Assembly (NCBI GenBank): GCA_035504175.1
Contig: DATJSJ010000133.1
Coordinates: 1-5,847 of the forward strand
Direction of reading: 5' to 3'
Length of the DNA: 5,847 nucleotides
From: DATJSJ01 sp035504175
GTDB taxonomy: Bacteria; Pseudomonadota; Alphaproteobacteria; Acetobacterales; Acetobacteraceae
A program made the position numbers and the translations under genes. This document shows, piece by piece, positions 4,133 through 5,847 of this stretch. The notes below the pieces were generated by a model. It was not told the origin of the DNA, searched no databases, and worked only from the letters and a program-made list of their open reading frames with translations. The first letter of the stretch is position 1; each line of letters begins with the position of its first letter.

Positions 4133-5847
4133 CGCAAGCCGGGCTCGACGCCGGCCGGCAGCACCGCGCGTCGCGCCGGCGCCCCCACGCGCAGCCGCCG
4201 GTCCGCCAGCGAGAGCAGCCCACCCAGCGCCATCACCAGCGCGCCCAGCCAGATCCACGGCGCCAGCGGATTGACGTGCAGCCGCAGCACCGCCGCCCCG
4301 TCGCGCTCGTCGCCCAGCACGGCGTAGAGGTCGCGCACCAGGTTGGTGGCGATCTTTGCCTCCGTCGTGGTGATGCGCTGCACCGGAAAACTGCGCCGCT
4401 CCGGCGCCAGCATCGCGACCATGCGCCCGTCGCGGCTGATCCGGATGTCGGCCACGCGCGCCGCGTAGTTCGGGCCGGCGCGGTCGTGCAGGTCCAGCAG
4501 CGTCCACTGGTAGCCGCCCACCTGCGTGCTCTGCCCGGGCTTGAGCAGCACGATCGAGCTGCTCGCCAGCGACATCCCGGCGATGCCGGCAATGGTCACG
4601 CCGAGCCCCGCATGCGCCAGCGTCGTGCCGAACGAGCCGCGCGGCAGCCCGCGCAGCCGCTGCCAGCTCGCCGGCAGCGACTGGTGAAACACCCGCACCC
4701 GCACGAGCAGGTCCGCGAGCGCCCCGAGCACCAGCCACGCCGCCAGCCCGAATGCCGCCGCCGGCAGCCACTTCGCCCAGTGCGCCGCCACCAGCCCCAC
4801 GGCCAGCGAAGCCGCCGCCACCCACCACAGCCGCAGCAGCGACTCGCCGAGATTGGCGCGCTTCCACGACAGCATCGGCCCCACCGCCATCGCCGCGAAC
4901 AGCGGCAGCGCCAGCGGATACACCGTCGCGCTGAAGAACGGCGGCCCGACGCTGAGTTTTTCTCCCAGCAGCAGGTCGGCGAACAGCGGGTACGTCGTGC
5001 CGGTCAGCACCACGGCCGTGATCGAACAGAGAAGAATATTGTTCAGCACCAGGGCGCCTTCGCGCGAGACCGGCGCAAAAATGCCGGAGGCCGCCAGCAC
5101 TGGCGCGCGCGCGGCGAACAGCAGCAGCGAGCTGCCGATCACGATGCCGAGCAGTGCCAGGATGAACACGCCGCGCGCCGGATCGTTGGCGAACGCATGC
5201 ACCGAGTTCAGGATGCCCGAGCGCACCAGGAACGTGCCGGAGAGCGACAGCGAAAACGTCCCGATCGCCAGCAGCACCGTCCAGGTTTTCAACGCTTCCC
5301 GCTTTTCCACCACGATCGCCGAATGCAGCAGCGCCGTCCCGGTCAGCCACGGCAGCAGAGAAGCGTTCTCGACCGGATCCCAGAACCAGAATCCGCCCCA
5401 GCCCAGCTCGTAGTACGCCCACCACGAGCCGAGCGCGATGCCGCCGGTGAGGAAGCACCACGCCGCCAGCGTCCACGGCCGCACCCAGCGGCCCCAGGCG
5501 GCGTCGATCCGGCCTTCCAGCAGCGCCGCGACGGCGAATGCGAACGGCACCGCGAAGCCGACATAGCCCATGTAGAGCATCGGCGGATGGATCGCGAGGC
5601 CGGGGTCCTGCAACAGCGGGTTCAGGTCCCGCCCGTCCGGCGGCGGCGGCCAGACCCGCGCGAACGGGTCGCTTTCCAGCAGTGCGAACAACTGGAACCC
5701 GACGGCGGCCGCGCCGAGCACGCCGATCACCCGCGCGCGCAGCGAGGACGGCAGGTTGTCGCCGAACGTTGCCACCGCCGCGCCGCACAGCGCGATGATC
5801 AGGCACCACAGCAGGATGGAGCCCTCGTGGTTCCCCCAGGTCCCGGT
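4129..5847 (-). CDS. ccmF: CcmF, haem lyase subunit of System I cytochrome c maturation (N-terminus outside window)
   Basis: CcmF is the polytopic core of the haem ligation complex: it receives haem from CcmE and joins it to the CXXCH site of apocytochrome c. The visible 572 residues run from GTWGNHEGS at the window edge to the stop at 4129-4131. The haem-handling WWD signature WGGFWFWDPVEN lies at about 5376-5411. All four haem-associated histidines of the family can be placed, at visible residues 87 (IHPPM), 175 (LLHSA), 217 (SVHAF) and 412 (LAHAG). The first three gaps match those of E. coli His173, His261 and His303 exactly, implying about 86 residues missing at the N-terminus. Many hydrophobic helices, a periplasmic domain near 426-527 and a last helix near 529-546 fit the family. 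The frame stays open to the edge, so an internal GTG at 5775 is not the start. The stop overlaps ccmG. Confidence 0.97.
   Translation of the reverse strand, partial: TGTWGNHEGSILLWCLIIALCGAAVATFGDNLPSSLRARVIGVLGAAAVGFQLFALLESDPFARVWPPPPDGRDLNPLLQDPGLAIHPPMLYMGYVGFAVPFAFAVAALLEGRIDAAWGRWVRPWTLAAWCFLTGGIALGSWWAYYELGWGGFWFWDPVENASLLPWLTGTALLHSAIVVEKREALKTWTVLLAIGTFSLSLSGTFLVRSGILNSVHAFANDPARGVFILALLGIVIGSSLLLFAARAPVLAASGIFAPVSREGALVLNNILLCSITAVVLTGTTYPLFADLLLGEKLSVGPPFFSATVYPLALPLFAAMAVGPMLSWKRANLGESLLRLWWVAAASLAVGLVAAHWAKWLPAAAFGLAAWLVLGALADLLVRVRVFHQSLPASWQRLRGLPRGSFGTTLAHAGLGVTIAGIAGMSLASSSIVLLKPGQSTQVGGYQWTLLDLHDRAGPNYAARVADIRISRDGRMVAMLAPERRSFPVQRITTTEAKIATNLVRDLYAVLGDERDGAAVLRLHVNPLAPWIWLGALVMALGGLLSLADRRLRVGAPARRAVLPAGVEPGLR

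Noticed and set aside
5773..5775. GTG as the ccmF start
   Set aside because: The frame stays open to the window edge and the residues before it (TGTWGNHEGS) are conserved CcmF sequence, so the gene simply runs off the window.
4133..5809. Long in-frame extension of ccmG on the - strand
   Set aside because: It is a shadow of ccmF in another frame; the CcmG anchor helix and the ATGA overlap define the start at 4132.

Overview
This window is very GC-rich and its genes carry a strong G/C bias at third codon positions. The gene content points to an alphaproteobacterium: cvpA followed by purF, a purF of the iron-sulfur propeptide type, and a System I cytochrome c maturation cluster with separate ccmH and ccmI. 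Rhodospirillales or Acetobacteraceae is a reasonable guess, but the sequence alone does not prove the family.

Layout. Positions 1-114 are the 3' end of a group II intron on the + strand. A domain V hairpin and a domain VI hairpin with a bulged branch-point adenosine are both recognisable, and the predicted 3' splice site is between 114 and 115. Positions 115-359 are a leader with no recognised gene, a weak promoter candidate and a small 9-base tandem repeat. Two + strand genes follow: cvpA (360-950), a four-helix inner-membrane protein, and purF (964-2433), the first committed enzyme of purine synthesis. They are 13 bases apart and almost certainly form one operon.

The rest is a - strand ccm operon. 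Read in its own direction from the right edge it runs ccmF (5' end outside the window), ccmG, ccmH, ccmI. All three junctions are 4-base ATGA overlaps, which suggests tight translational coupling. CcmF is the haem ligation core. CcmG and CcmH are the thioredoxin-like and CXXC proteins that reduce and present apocytochrome c, and CcmI is the apocytochrome chaperone. Together they attach haem covalently to c-type cytochromes in the periplasm.

The two operons converge. The purF and ccmI stop codons are only 3 bases apart, and a long imperfect inverted repeat spans the junction, a candidate two-way transcript end.

No previously undescribed system is evident. The points most worth a second look are the group II intron placed in the same orientation just upstream of cvpA-purF, the unexplained leader behind it, the hairpin at the convergent junction, and the short CcmI.
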